This document shows, in pieces, positions 26,867-35,079 of a stretch of DNA of 64,000 nt. The DNA comes from Phycisphaerales bacterium. Its GTDB lineage: Bacteria; Planctomycetota; Phycisphaerae; Phycisphaerales; UBA1924. The stretch's first letter is position 1. Each line of letters starts with the position of its first letter. The notes under the pieces were generated by a model. It had not been told where the DNA came from and did not search any database. It worked only from the letters and a program-made list of their open reading frames with translations. The position numbers and the translations under genes were made by a program. Location: NCBI GenBank assembly GCA_020847535.1, contig JADLBU010000006.1, positions 1-64,000 of the forward strand. Direction: 5' to 3'.

Positions 26867-27802
26867 GTGGAAGCCGCCGCTCTCGGAACCGAGCTGACCG
26901 GTGACTTGTGCTGCGCGCGCTGCCGGTACAACCTTCGCGGGCTATCCGTCCGCGGGGTATGCCCCGAATGTGCGACCCCGGTGGCGGCAACCCTGCTTCG
27001 AGTGATCGACCCGCAAGCCGCCGAACTGCAGCCGATCGCCAAGCCCGGCCTGACCGCGACCGGCTTGGCCCTGTGGTCGGCCGGCGCGGTTGCAGCGGTG
27101 TTGATCGTCTGGCTGTTCCGTGCCGCCGAGGCACTGGATTGGTTGCAGCCACCACTTTGGACACCGTGGCTCTTGCTCGCGTGCATGCTCGCCAGCGCGA
27201 TCGGCGGGCTTTCGATGGTCCGCCCACATGCAGGGATCCCGCGGGCACGCCAGATCTCGGCGATCGGCTCGTTTCTGGCTTACGTGACGCTGGCTTGGGT
27301 GACCTGGCAGATCGTGGTCAACCTCGACGGCCCGCGCGGGCGACCGTACCTTGGCGGCGGGGATTGGTCCGTCCGGTGGATATACAAGGTCGCGGCGACG
27401 CTGCTGCTGGGCATGACTGTGCTGGGAATCCAGCCCGTTTTCCGCACGCTCCAGTCGCGATCCTACTTGCTGCGGACAGGCAAGCTCGAGCGTCAGACGC
27501 TGCGGGCGATCCTGGCGAGCATTGGTGTGATTCTTGTCGGAGACATGGTTCAAGGGGCTGTGCCCTTGATCCAGCCCTCATTCCCCGAGCTGCCGCGGCT
27601 GGCGGCGATGTGCCTGACGGGTGTGGGTTCGCTGCTGCTGGCGATCGGGCTGGTGGGGCTGGCGATCGATGTCCGACGGTTGATGCCGGTGATCCTTTCC
27701 GCCCCGCTGGGACTGACGGATGTCCTGTCAACGCCGCGGCAGCCGACGGGCACGGAATCGACACGACCGGGCATGACCGGCATGCCGGAGACGCTTTCGT
27801 GA
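26867..27802 (+). CDS. Zn-ribbon membrane protein, unknown function
   Basis: The N-terminus has a zinc-ribbon-like Cys set: C16-x2-C19 followed by YNLRGL and C32-x2-C35. Proteins with this CRYNLRGL...CPEC pattern are common in planctomycetes. About seven hydrophobic segments follow (for example LALWSAGAVAAVLIVWLF and TPWLLLACMLASAIGG). The start is unsure. GTG 26867 is the first usable codon in frame, but an AGGAG site lies about 50 bases further upstream. Its stop overlaps the next gene's GTG (GTGA), so the two are coupled. No function is known. Confidence 0.65.
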   Translation: MEAAALGTELTGDLCCARCRYNLRGLSVRGVCPECATPVAATLLRVIDPQAAELQPIAKPGLTATGLALWSAGAVAAVLIVWLFRAAEALDWLQPPLWTPWLLLACMLASAIGGLSMVRPHAGIPRARQISAIGSFLAYVTLAWVTWQIVVNLDGPRGRPYLGGGDWSVRWIYKVAATLLLGMTVLGIQPVFRTLQSRSYLLRTGKLERQTLRAILASIGVILVGDMVQGAVPLIQPSFPELPRLAAMCLTGVGSLLLAIGLVGLAIDVRRLMPVILSAPLGLTDVLSTPRQPTGTESTRPGMTGMPETLS

Positions 27803-28209
27803 CGCCCCAGGAGCGCGAGCGGTTCGACCAGATGCTCGATGCGGTCGTGGAAGCCCTGCCCGCGGGCGTGCGCCGGCTGATCGAGGAGGTTCCGGTGATC
27901 GTCCTGGATCGGCCCACCCGTCGCATGCTCGATGAGCTGGCCGTCGATGTCGGGGATGAGATCTACGACGATGTGCTCGCCGGCCTCCACTCCGGCGCCT
28001 CCCTGTCGGAGCGGAGCATCGAGCACAGCGGCGTCCTGCCTGAGGAAATCCACCTGTTCCGCGAGGGGATCGTCGAGCTGGCGGGTGGCTGGGAGCAGGA
28101 AGAGGCCCCCGAGACAATCGCCGAGGAGATCCGGATCACCCTCCTGCACGAGATCGGGCACCACTTCGGCCTCGATGAGGACGAGCTGGATCAACTGGGG
28201 TACGGGTGA
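27799..28209 (+). CDS. Zincin-like metallopeptidase family protein (minimal metalloprotease type)
   Basis: The GTG start at 27799 overlaps the upstream stop as GTGA, giving 136 residues. The motif H117-E-I-G-H121-H-F-G-L-D is the zinc-binding HExxH of the small zincin_1 family, and the family's acidic run DEDEL follows. The protein is cytoplasmic, with no signal peptide. The family is widespread and its substrate is mostly unknown. It is coupled to the Zn-ribbon membrane protein, which suggests the two act together. Confidence 0.82.
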   Translation: MTPQERERFDQMLDAVVEALPAGVRRLIEEVPVIVLDRPTRRMLDELAVDVGDEIYDDVLAGLHSGASLSERSIEHSGVLPEEIHLFREGIVELAGGWEQEEAPETIAEEIRITLLHEIGHHFGLDEDELDQLGYG

Positions 28210-28335
28210 TCGCCGATCCATCCCCAAGGGGCGAGCTCCGCTACGATTCGGCCGAGGTGGTGGGCTGATGGGGACCGATGGTGGGTTGCCGGTGGGTAGT
28301 CCGGGCATGGCGCATTCATGACAGGGAGTCCGAGC

Positions 28336-30168
28336 ATGGAACGGTTGCTGTCGCGTGTGTGGTCCGCGGTTGGCGTGGTGGCACTCACGGCCGGAGCTTG
28401 CTTGGCGGCCGATGGCCTGCCGGCACGGCAGGATGCGACGCCGGGCAACGCGACGGCGCTGGTGCGCATCCTGGATCTGGAGGGCTCTATCCTGGAGAAG
28501 CCCTCGCCCTTCGGGTGGCTCCTGGGTAATGAGGGCGAGCCCACGCTGCGGACGATCGTCTCGGCGCTCCACGATGCCGCCGAGGAGGACGATCTCAAGG
28601 TGATCGTGATCCGCGTGAAGGATGCACAGCTCCAGACGACGCAGGTCGAGGAGCTGGGCGAGGCGATGATCGCCGCTCGCGAATCCGGCAAGAAGATCGC
28701 CGTCTTCTCCGAGGCCTACGGCCCCAACGAGCTGATGCTCGGTTCGTACGCCGACGATGTCATCATCCAGTCGGGCGGTCCGGTGATGCTCTCGGGCATG
28801 CACATGGAGGAGTACTTCCTGGCCGATGCGCTGGCCTGGGTCGGCGTGAAGGCCGACATGGTGCAGGTGGGCGACTACAAGGGCGCAAGTGAGCAGATGG
28901 CCCGCAACGGACCCAGCCCGCAGTGGGATCAGAACATCTCGGCCCTGCTGGATGGGATGTACGGGAACATGCGGCAGAAGCTGATGCGCGGCCGCAAGCT
29001 CAACGATTCGCAGCTCGACACCGCGATGGACAAGCTGTGGATGGGCGATGCCGATGGCGCCAAGGGAGCGGGCCTGGTGGACAGCGTCATCGACCTGCCC
29101 GAGCTTGAATCGCACCTGGAAGACGCCCTGTCGGCGGAGATCCGGTGGGGGAGCAACATCGCCGAGCACCATCGCAAGGACCTCACCGCGGGCGGCGGGC
29201 CGCTCTCGTTCCTGAGCATGCTCTCCGCCAAGCCCCCCAAGGCCCCCTCGGGGCCGACGATCGCCGTCCTACACATCAACGGCGCGATCGTGGATGGGGA
29301 CTCCTCTTCGGGCGGCTTCCTCGGCGGCGGGGACAGCGTCGGCTCCCGGACGATCCGCAACGCGCTTGAGGACATCCTCGATGAGAATGAGGTCAAGGGC
29401 GTGGTCGTGCGGATCGACTCCCCCGGCGGGTCGGCGACCGCCAGTGAGGTGATCTGGCAGGGCCTGCGCCGGGTCGCCGAGAAGAAACCTGTGTGGGTGA
29501 GCGTGGGCTCGATGGCGGCCTCCGGCGGCTATTACTGCGCGGTGGGCGGCGACAAGATCTTCGTCAACCCCTCGAGCATTGTCGGCTCGATCGGCGTGGT
29601 GGGCGGACGCATGTCGCTCGACGGCGTCTACGACAAGCTCAAGGTGAACGTGACCACGCGCTCGCGCGGTCCCCGGGCGAACATGTTCCGCTCCACGGGA
29701 CCCTGGACGGCCGAGGAACTGGCGCTGGTGCGGGGCAAGATGACCCAAACCTACGACCTGTTCACGCGTCGGGTCAGCGCCGGCCGCAAGGACATCGACC
29801 TCTCCAAGACCGCCGAAGGCCGGCTCTTCACCGGCAACAAGGCGATCGAGTTGAAGATGGCCGATGCGATCGGCGGCATCAACGATGCGATCGAGGACCT
29901 GGCCGTGCACCTGAGCCTCAAGCAGTACCACGTGATGGACTACCCCGGCCCCAAGGGGATCGATGAGCTCCTCGATGACACGCTGGGCGGGTTCATGGCG
30001 GCCCCCGGCGTGAGGCACAACGCCGCCGCGGCGGACTTGGCGGGCCTTGCCCGCACGATCGTCGGGGAGCGGGTCTGGAGGCAGATCCGCGGGCAGCTCG
30101 AGGGCCTGATGCAGATGCGCGATGAGCCGGTGCTGCTGATCGGCCCGCGGGCTCTGGTGTTCAGGTAA
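28336..30168 (+). CDS. sppA: Signal peptide peptidase SppA, double-domain (67K) type
   Basis: SppA degrades signal peptides left in the membrane after export. ATG 28336 has a GGGAG site about 9 bases upstream and a signal/anchor sequence (AVGVVALTAGACLAA); the frame also has an ATG at 28318. The 610 residues match the long type with two tandem peptidase_S49 folds. The catalytic pair is Lys182 in QVGDYKGASEQ and Ser396 in VGSMAASGGYY, as in E. coli SppA. It lies just before the convergent T6SS genes, 20 bases from the PAAR stop. Confidence 0.92.
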   Translation: MERLLSRVWSAVGVVALTAGACLAADGLPARQDATPGNATALVRILDLEGSILEKPSPFGWLLGNEGEPTLRTIVSALHDAAEEDDLKVIVIRVKDAQLQTTQVEELGEAMIAARESGKKIAVFSEAYGPNELMLGSYADDVIIQSGGPVMLSGMHMEEYFLADALAWVGVKADMVQVGDYKGASEQMARNGPSPQWDQNISALLDGMYGNMRQKLMRGRKLNDSQLDTAMDKLWMGDADGAKGAGLVDSVIDLPELESHLEDALSAEIRWGSNIAEHHRKDLTAGGGPLSFLSMLSAKPPKAPSGPTIAVLHINGAIVDGDSSSGGFLGGGDSVGSRTIRNALEDILDENEVKGVVVRIDSPGGSATASEVIWQGLRRVAEKKPVWVSVGSMAASGGYYCAVGGDKIFVNPSSIVGSIGVVGGRMSLDGVYDKLKVNVTTRSRGPRANMFRSTGPWTAEELALVRGKMTQTYDLFTRRVSAGRKDIDLSKTAEGRLFTGNKAIELKMADAIGGINDAIEDLAVHLSLKQYHVMDYPGPKGIDELLDDTLGGFMAAPGVRHNAAAADLAGLARTIVGERVWRQIRGQLEGLMQMRDEPVLLIGPRALVFR

Positions 30169-30188
30169 TCAGGCGTTCCGATCAACAT

Positions 30189-30479
30189 TCAACCGCCGAT
30201 CATGACGGTCGGCAGCCCCAAGACGATCGTCCCCCCGTGCGCGGTAAGGTCGCCCATGCGCGCGGCGGGCATCCCGCCGATCAGGACGGTCGCCGAGCCC
30301 TTGGCGATCACATCCGGCGGACCGACGCAGACGGCCATGTCGCCCATCCGCGCGGCCGGCATGCAGCCGATGAGGACTGTCACGCAGCCCGGCGGGAGGA
30401 TCGGCCCGCCGACATGCGGAACCACGCCCGTCACCATGGGACACACATGCATATCGGCGGCTCGTGCGGCGGGAGGCAT
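30189..30479 (-). CDS. T6SS PAAR-repeat spike tip protein
   Basis: PAAR proteins sharpen the VgrG spike and carry effectors. The 96 residues hold the repeated PAAR pattern: PPAARAADMHVCP, LPPGCVTVLIGCMPAARMGD and IAKGSATVLIGGMPAARMGD. It has an AAGGAG ribosome site 6 bases before ATG 30479. It is the last gene of the T6SS locus and lies 40 bases after the predicted lipoprotein gene. It has no fused effector domain, so toxins must come from separate genes or from VgrG. Confidence 0.95.
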   Translation of the reverse strand: MPPAARAADMHVCPMVTGVVPHVGGPILPPGCVTVLIGCMPAARMGDMAVCVGPPDVIAKGSATVLIGGMPAARMGDLTAHGGTIVLGLPTVMIGG

Positions 30480-30519
30480 GTCGGGCTCCTTCGATTAGCG
30501 GCCTTGAATTGGCCTTCGA

Positions 30520-31038
30520 TCACTTGCTCTTGCGAAGCTCCGCAAGCCGCGTTGAGGCTGCATTGACGGCGTTCTGCTCCGTGCCCTCGGCCAGGGGGCA
30601 GGCTTCCAGCAGAGACCATGTTTTGCCCTCTGCCTCGGCGGCGATCAGGTAGAGGCCGCCGACCTGAACGGCCGGCGCTGACTGCGTGAACCACACCAGC
30701 TTCCACGGGCCTGCTGGAGGTGAGCCCGTGCCGGCAACAACGACATCGGCGGTGATCGCCGCGGTGCGGCTGCGGGTTCCCTCGTTCTCGATGGCGAGCG
30801 CTTTGCACCGGATCGCCGCGATCGCGGGCTTCTGCGAGAGTGCGAGCACCTTCTCGGTATCGGGCTTGAAGGCGGGCACGGGATGGTCCTCCTTTGCCTG
30901 CACTGGAGCGGGAGCTTGCGCGCTCGATCCGCCCGAAGCTGGCGTCGTCGATGACGGAGCCGGCTGCTTGCTGCCGCAGGCGACCTGGATCCCGCAAAGG
31001 ACCGAGACCGTCGGGATCATGGCACGGCTGAGTTTCAT
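30520..31038 (-). CDS. Predicted exported or lipoprotein in the T6SS cargo block
   Basis: ATG 31038 overlaps the upstream stop (ATGA) and opens a 172-residue protein. The N-terminus (RAMIPTVSVLCGIQVACGSK) looks like a signal peptide with a possible lipid-attachment Cys after VA, though the lipobox is poor (Gln at -3). A Ser/Pro/Ala linker follows, then a globular part of about 110 residues (WKLVWFTQSAPAVQVGGLY). I do not recognise it. As the only exported-looking protein in this block it could be an immunity protein in the envelope or a divergent TssJ-like part; neither is shown. Confidence 0.6.
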   Translation of the reverse strand: MKLSRAMIPTVSVLCGIQVACGSKQPAPSSTTPASGGSSAQAPAPVQAKEDHPVPAFKPDTEKVLALSQKPAIAAIRCKALAIENEGTRSRTAAITADVVVAGTGSPPAGPWKLVWFTQSAPAVQVGGLYLIAAEAEGKTWSLLEACPLAEGTEQNAVNAASTRLAELRKSK

Positions 31039-31601
31039 CGATCGACGAATCCGGCCATGGGGTTGGGCTGCCGCCACATCCGGGAACACGCGTACGCCTT
31101 CTTGTACTTTCCGTTGATGCGGACCTCGATGTAGTCCCCCTCGACCGGCAGGCCATCCTCGACGTGGCTCCAGCGCACGACGAACGGGGAACGCTCCCCG
31201 CCGGAGTCGTACTCGGAGCGGACGAGCACCGATTGCGGAGGCGGGTCGGCCAGGGCCTTGGCGATCTCCATGCCCTGCTCGGGGGCCATGCTTTCATCGG
31301 TGGGTGAGGCGATCGTGGAGATGTGCCAGGAGATGAGTTCACCCGTGCGTGCGTTCAGCCGGGTGACATGCGGCGTCAGCAACTGCTGGGCAACGGTCTT
31401 CAGGCGGGTGTTGGCACCCTCGGGCGCTTTGGACTCCTGCCGCAGGCGGAAGTTCTCGTTCATGTATCCGACCGCGGAGGGCTGATCCAACCGGATCAGC
31501 TCGCGTTCCACCAGCGCCCTGTACCAGCGCTGGGCATCCTCGAAGCGCGGATCGGGCTTGACCTGCGGATTCTGGCCCGGATTTCCGGGGGCATGACTCA
31601 C
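31035..31601 (-). CDS. Hypothetical protein in the T6SS cargo block
   Basis: The GTG start at 31601 overlaps the preceding stop (GTGA), and the stop overlaps the next start (ATGA), so this gene is locked into a coupled series. The 188-residue product is soluble and has no signal peptide. The end has a basic, aromatic pattern (GKYKKAYACSRMWRQPN). I know no family for it. It could be an adaptor, an effector or an immunity protein of the neighbouring T6SS genes. Confidence 0.6.
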   Translation of the reverse strand: MSHAPGNPGQNPQVKPDPRFEDAQRWYRALVERELIRLDQPSAVGYMNENFRLRQESKAPEGANTRLKTVAQQLLTPHVTRLNARTGELISWHISTIASPTDESMAPEQGMEIAKALADPPPQSVLVRSEYDSGGERSPFVVRWSHVEDGLPVEGDYIEVRINGKYKKAYACSRMWRQPNPMAGFVDR

Positions 31602-31921
31602 GGGGTCACCTCGCGATCAAAGGTTGGAACACCCGAGGGGTAGAGATCCAGGGCGGCGCTGCGCGAGGGTGTGAACCGGACGACCTCGGCGGTGGAATCC
31701 TCGATCGCAAATTCCACCGTGCGGGCATCGTGCGTGAGCGTGATGACCCAGGCGATCAGGTCGCGCACGGGGCCGGGGGCGGGCGCCTTGGTGGTGACCT
31801 TCTGACCATCTCGGACCAGTTCGATGTAGCGCTTCTGGGCTTCCATCGGCGCAAACGATGTGGGCACCCCGAACTGCGCTCGGGAATCCATCGCCTTCTG
31901 AATGGCTTGCATTTCAGTCAC
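31598..31921 (-). CDS. Small hypothetical protein in the T6SS cargo block
   Basis: This 107-residue protein starts at GTG 31921, which overlaps the stop of the Pro-rich gene by four bases (GTGA). Its own stop overlaps the next start in the same way. There is no signal peptide or membrane helix. A strand-helix pattern is visible in DLIAWVITLTHDARTVEFAI. The family is not recognised. The chain of overlaps suggests fixed stoichiometry with its neighbours. Confidence 0.6.
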   Translation of the reverse strand: MTEMQAIQKAMDSRAQFGVPTSFAPMEAQKRYIELVRDGQKVTTKAPAPGPVRDLIAWVITLTHDARTVEFAIEDSTAEVVRFTPSRSAALDLYPSGVPTFDREVTP

Positions 31922-32568
31922 GGGAACTTCACCTCCGGGAGCTTGACCTGAGGCGCCTTGGGAAGGCCGGGCGAGGGGGATGCCGGCGCCTGGGGGATGC
32001 TCGGAGCATTGGGCAGGCTCGGAGCCTTGGGCATGCCGGGCGCCTGCGGCAGGTTCGGCATGCCGGGCGCTTGCGGAACCCCCGGCAATCCGATGGGATC
32101 GGGGAGCACTTCCATCGCCGCGACCTGCCGGAGAGCGCCGTTCACCACGAATCGGATCCGCATCGGCATGTCCAGCTCGGCCTGGCGCACCGTGAACGTG
32201 AGCATCGGGCCTGGAGTTGGCGCGGTCTCGACGATCGCGGATGGCCCGACCTCGCCGGTGGTCGCGGCGATCTGGAGCAGGTCAGCGCTGGTGAGGGGCG
32301 GATCGGCGGGCCCCTTGGGCTCGAGGCGGTTCTTGTCCCGGAAGAGCCGGATGCGGCCCTCGGGAGAGACGATGAACTCGATCTGGTCAAAGTCGCGCCA
32401 CGCCTGGATGGTCGAATGGAAGACATGGCGGCGCAGGATCGGATCCCACTCGGTGCGGTTGGGGCCCTGATCGAGGGTGAGTTCGGCCTTGGTGAAGATG
32501 GACTTGAGGCGCGGACCTGCATCCCCGATCGCCATCTCTCGCAGCTTGTCCTCTGGCAGCGTGTACAT
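31918..32568 (-). CDS. Hypothetical protein with Pro-rich repeat tail in the T6SS cargo block
   Basis: ATG 32568 lies 11 bases after an AAGGAG ribosome site and gives 216 residues. The first 140 residues are globular and unknown (HVFHSTIQAWRDFDQIEFIV). The last 65 are a low-complexity tail of repeated LPxAPGMP / LPNAPSIP units. Such tails often act as flexible linkers or bind partners. It follows the caspase-like gene after 42 bases. The job is unknown; chaperone, immunity or cargo are all possible. Confidence 0.6.
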   Translation of the reverse strand: MYTLPEDKLREMAIGDAGPRLKSIFTKAELTLDQGPNRTEWDPILRRHVFHSTIQAWRDFDQIEFIVSPEGRIRLFRDKNRLEPKGPADPPLTSADLLQIAATTGEVGPSAIVETAPTPGPMLTFTVRQAELDMPMRIRFVVNGALRQVAAMEVLPDPIGLPGVPQAPGMPNLPQAPGMPKAPSLPNAPSIPQAPASPSPGLPKAPQVKLPEVKFP

Positions 32569-32610
32569 GTTGGTCAGGGCTCCTTGCAAGAACCAGCGGA
32601 AGACGAGGAT

Positions 32611-33903
32611 CTAGAACAGGCAGGCGACCGCCGCGACGACCACGGCCCCGACAATGACCGCGGCGACCACGATGGCGACAATCTCGCCGGCACTGAGCCC
32701 CCCTCCGGGAGCGCCGCGCCGTTCCCCGGCGGCGGAGAAGAGGACCGGCTTCATGTTGTCGTAGTGGTCGGGAGCGACCTGGTCGAAGCAATCAGGAATC
32801 TTGGCCGGGTCCATCTTGTAGGTCTCGACCCAGAGCTTGAAGAACTTCTTGGAGCACTCGGGCGCTTCGGAATTGGGGATGGTTCGCCGGAAGGCGAGCA
32901 CGTACATGCACCCGCGTTCGATCATCGCCTCGGAGAAGCTGGGCTCCCAGCCCGTGAGGCAGGTGCTCGAATAGAACAGGTATCGCGGGACGCTGACGAT
33001 GTCGTCGGTGTTCCTGATCTGGACATCACCGAACCGGCCCACGACGGTGGTCATCGAAACCGTGCTGCGGTAGACCGCGGGGTCGGCCTTGTCGGGAGGA
33101 TCCCCCATGGTCTTGAGGTCCACGGCGGTCCCGTCGGTGCGGTGCTGGACGTTGCCGTGGCTGGACTGGATGTACGCGTAGGTGTTGCGCAGCTCCGATC
33201 CGAACTGGTCGAGGGGGACGATCTTGTAGTCGTAGTCGCGCGACGTCGCCTTGCAGTGATCGAGCTTGGTGACGATGCCCACCAGGTCGTTGCACTCGTT
33301 GAGCGTGTCGGGGAGCAGGTCCTTGGCGCCGGCGAGCGCCACGACCCAGTACGCCAGACGAAGGCATTCCTTCGGCTTGCCCTCGCGATCGGAGGTCGAT
33401 TGGGCCTCGAGGCTCTGGTACGAGATCTTGGTCTTGAAGTAGAAATACGGCTTGTCCCACGGATCCCACGGGCAATGCGCCGCCTGAAAGGCAAGCAGCG
33501 GTGGTTCCCCGGTGTCGGGGTCGATGACCTTGTTGTCCTTGGTGGTCAGCGCGGCGATCTTGCTGTCGGGGATCGCTTCATCCGACCCGCAGCGGAAGAC
33601 CTCGATCTCGGCCTCGACATCGTCCGGCACGTTGGTGAGTTCGACCAGGGCCTGGACCTTGCCCTCTTCGGGGAGCGGGACGCCGCCGGGCGGTGCGGCC
33701 AGATCGCGGATCCACATGAGGCGCAGGGCGAGCGCGTTGGTGAGGGCCGAGTCCGCCTGCGTCGGGTTGTGGTCCGGGGTCACCATCTCCTTGGACCACT
33801 TGCACGTGGCCGAAGCGCAGGCGTTGTCGAGCGTGTTCTCGCCCTCTCGACACACCGATTCCTCGGATTCGGTCGGGGTGGCGTCGGTCTCGGGATCGGC
33901 CAT
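32611..33903 (-). CDS. Putative caspase-fold cysteine protease with C-terminal membrane helix; T6SS effector candidate
   Basis: The protein has 430 residues and no signal peptide. Residues 80-190 look like a beta-sandwich. A caspase/gingipain-like arrangement follows: AYIQSSH249-G250, then YLFYSSTC315LTG, then SFSEAMIERGCMYVLAF. That resembles the strand-HG, strand-SxC-G and laxxGxxxV series of clan CD proteases (caspases, CHAT, C25). Residues 406-428 form a single Ala/Val membrane helix, ending two residues from the C-terminus. It lies between the LysM protein and the coupled small genes of the T6SS locus. The protease call is by pattern, not by search. If wrong, this is simply a tail-anchored unknown protein in a T6SS locus. 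Confidence 0.55.
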   Translation of the reverse strand: MADPETDATPTESEESVCREGENTLDNACASATCKWSKEMVTPDHNPTQADSALTNALALRLMWIRDLAAPPGGVPLPEEGKVQALVELTNVPDDVEAEIEVFRCGSDEAIPDSKIAALTTKDNKVIDPDTGEPPLLAFQAAHCPWDPWDKPYFYFKTKISYQSLEAQSTSDREGKPKECLRLAYWVVALAGAKDLLPDTLNECNDLVGIVTKLDHCKATSRDYDYKIVPLDQFGSELRNTYAYIQSSHGNVQHRTDGTAVDLKTMGDPPDKADPAVYRSTVSMTTVVGRFGDVQIRNTDDIVSVPRYLFYSSTCLTGWEPSFSEAMIERGCMYVLAFRRTIPNSEAPECSKKFFKLWVETYKMDPAKIPDCFDQVAPDHYDNMKPVLFSAAGERRGAPGGGLSAGEIVAIVVAAVIVGAVVVAAVACLF

Positions 33904-33938
33904 TGGAGAGGCTCCGTGTGCTCACGAATCGAGGCGAA

Positions 33939-34568
33939 TCAGCTTCCGAAGGCGGACTTGAGCTTGTCGGCGGTCGCACCGTCGTACTCGCCGCTGGGCT
34001 CCATGTCGTAGTCGGCCTGGAACCCCTTGACGGACTCCTTGAAGTCGTCCGAGACTTCCTCATCGATCGCGCCCTTGTAGTAACCCAGCCCACGCAACCG
34101 CTGCTTGCCTCCCTTGGTCGTCTCGAGCGGATCAAGGTGGCCGAGGTTGAGCTTGTAGACCTCGCCGGTCGATGGGATCTTCAGGAGCGCCGTCTGGGTG
34201 TCCGGGGCGATCGGGTGCTCGATCTTCCCCTCGGAATCGGTCTTCCCGCTGACCACATCGCCATCGAAGTCGATGGTGTAGTCGAGGTTGGCCCGCGGTT
34301 CCCCATCGTTCATCAACTGGAGCTTGAAGATCGAGGGCACCCCCTTGCGGCGGAACCGGTGCTTCTTCTCGACCGAGCAGGTCTCGTGGCGCTCCTGAAG
34401 GTCGGGGACGTGGACGATATCCCCCTCCTGCAGCACATTCGGATCCTTGCGCGCTTCCTTCAGCTCGGCGTTGCTGCCGTGCTCCCAGAGCGTGTCCGGG
34501 AAGAACCCGTACTGCATGGCGATGCTGTTGATGCACTCGCCGGAAGAGACATGATGTTCGATCGGCAT
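33939..34568 (-). CDS. LysM-like / peptidoglycan-binding-like T6SS accessory protein
   Basis: The 209 residues begin with a LysM-like segment (HHVSSGECINSIAMQYGF to EGDIVHVPD, 1-55). A beta-domain follows (about 75-150), then a peptidoglycan_binding_1-like end (RLRGLGYYKGAIDEEVSDDF, FQADYDMEPSGEYD). It has no signal peptide, so if it meets peptidoglycan it must be delivered by the T6SS or bind spike proteins instead. LysM proteins next to vgrG are common in T6SS loci and contractile tails. It lies 35 bases upstream of the caspase-like gene. Confidence 0.75.
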   Translation of the reverse strand: MPIEHHVSSGECINSIAMQYGFFPDTLWEHGSNAELKEARKDPNVLQEGDIVHVPDLQERHETCSVEKKHRFRRKGVPSIFKLQLMNDGEPRANLDYTIDFDGDVVSGKTDSEGKIEHPIAPDTQTALLKIPSTGEVYKLNLGHLDPLETTKGGKQRLRGLGYYKGAIDEEVSDDFKESVKGFQADYDMEPSGEYDGATADKLKSAFGS

Positions 34569-34617
34569 GGCTGGCTCTCACCCTCAGCGTCCGCGGGAAC
34601 TCGCCGCGGATGTTTTC

Positions 34618-35022
34618 TCAGACCTTCTCCCAGGCTTCCTTGTCGAGGTCGGGGAAACTCACCTTGCACTGCCCCGAACCCTTGACAAACCCCTCCACAC
34701 GCGCCATTCCCTTTTCATCGAGCACACCCTCGGCAACCGTGCCGTCGGGCAGCTCGATCGAGTAGCACATCCCCGTGACGGGCTGATCGGCCTCGTCGAT
34801 CATCTCGATCTCGATCCAGGAGAGGGGCTCATCGTTCCCCTCGCCTTCCTCTCCGGAGCCCGCGCCGCCGGCCGTCTGGTTGAGCGGCTTGTGGGGTTTC
34901 TTCTGCGCTGCCTGAGCCTCGGGCGGGGCAGCGCTCCCGGCCTCGTGCTCCTCGGGCACTACCGGCGGATCGGGCTCTGCCGGGGCGACGGGGGATCCTT
35001 TCTTGGCGCTCTTTGGGTTCAT
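34618..35022 (-). CDS. VgrG-linked small beta-domain protein
   Basis: The protein has 134 residues. The first 65 are a disordered Pro/Ala/Glu linker. The rest is a compact beta-domain (WIEIEMIDEADQPVTGMCYS, ELPDGTVAEGVLDEKGMARV, CKVSFPDLD). This domain resembles the carboxypeptidase-regulatory-like (transthyretin-type) modules that accompany VgrG and PAAR genes, or form VgrG tails, in myxobacterial and other T6SS loci. It probably decorates the spike or adapts cargo. It starts 57 bases after the vgrG stop. Confidence 0.65.
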   Translation of the reverse strand: MNPKSAKKGSPVAPAEPDPPVVPEEHEAGSAAPPEAQAAQKKPHKPLNQTAGGAGSGEEGEGNDEPLSWIEIEMIDEADQPVTGMCYSIELPDGTVAEGVLDEKGMARVEGFVKGSGQCKVSFPDLDKEAWEKV

Positions 35023-35079
35023 GGCTCGCTCTCGATTCGCTCCGCATGCACTCTTCGACGCCTGGACCGCCGGACGCGA

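Noticed and set aside
26668..27186. N-terminal extension of the moxR frame
   Set aside because: It overlaps the Zn-ribbon gene on the other strand and lacks MoxR similarity; ATG 26667 gives the normal family start.
26908..27798. Upstream part of the frame that contains the zincin
   Set aside because: It is the shifted-frame shadow of the Zn-ribbon membrane gene; GTG 27799 in a GTGA overlap is the plausible start.
30520..31038. Annotation of the lipoprotein-like gene as tssJ
   Set aside because: The lipobox is weak and there is no recognisable TssJ motif or neighbouring tssK/L/M, so the name is not justified.
31858..34011. 717-codon plus-strand frame opposite the T6SS cargo genes
   Set aside because: It spans several minus-strand genes with good starts and overlaps, and its sequence shows no recognisable domain.
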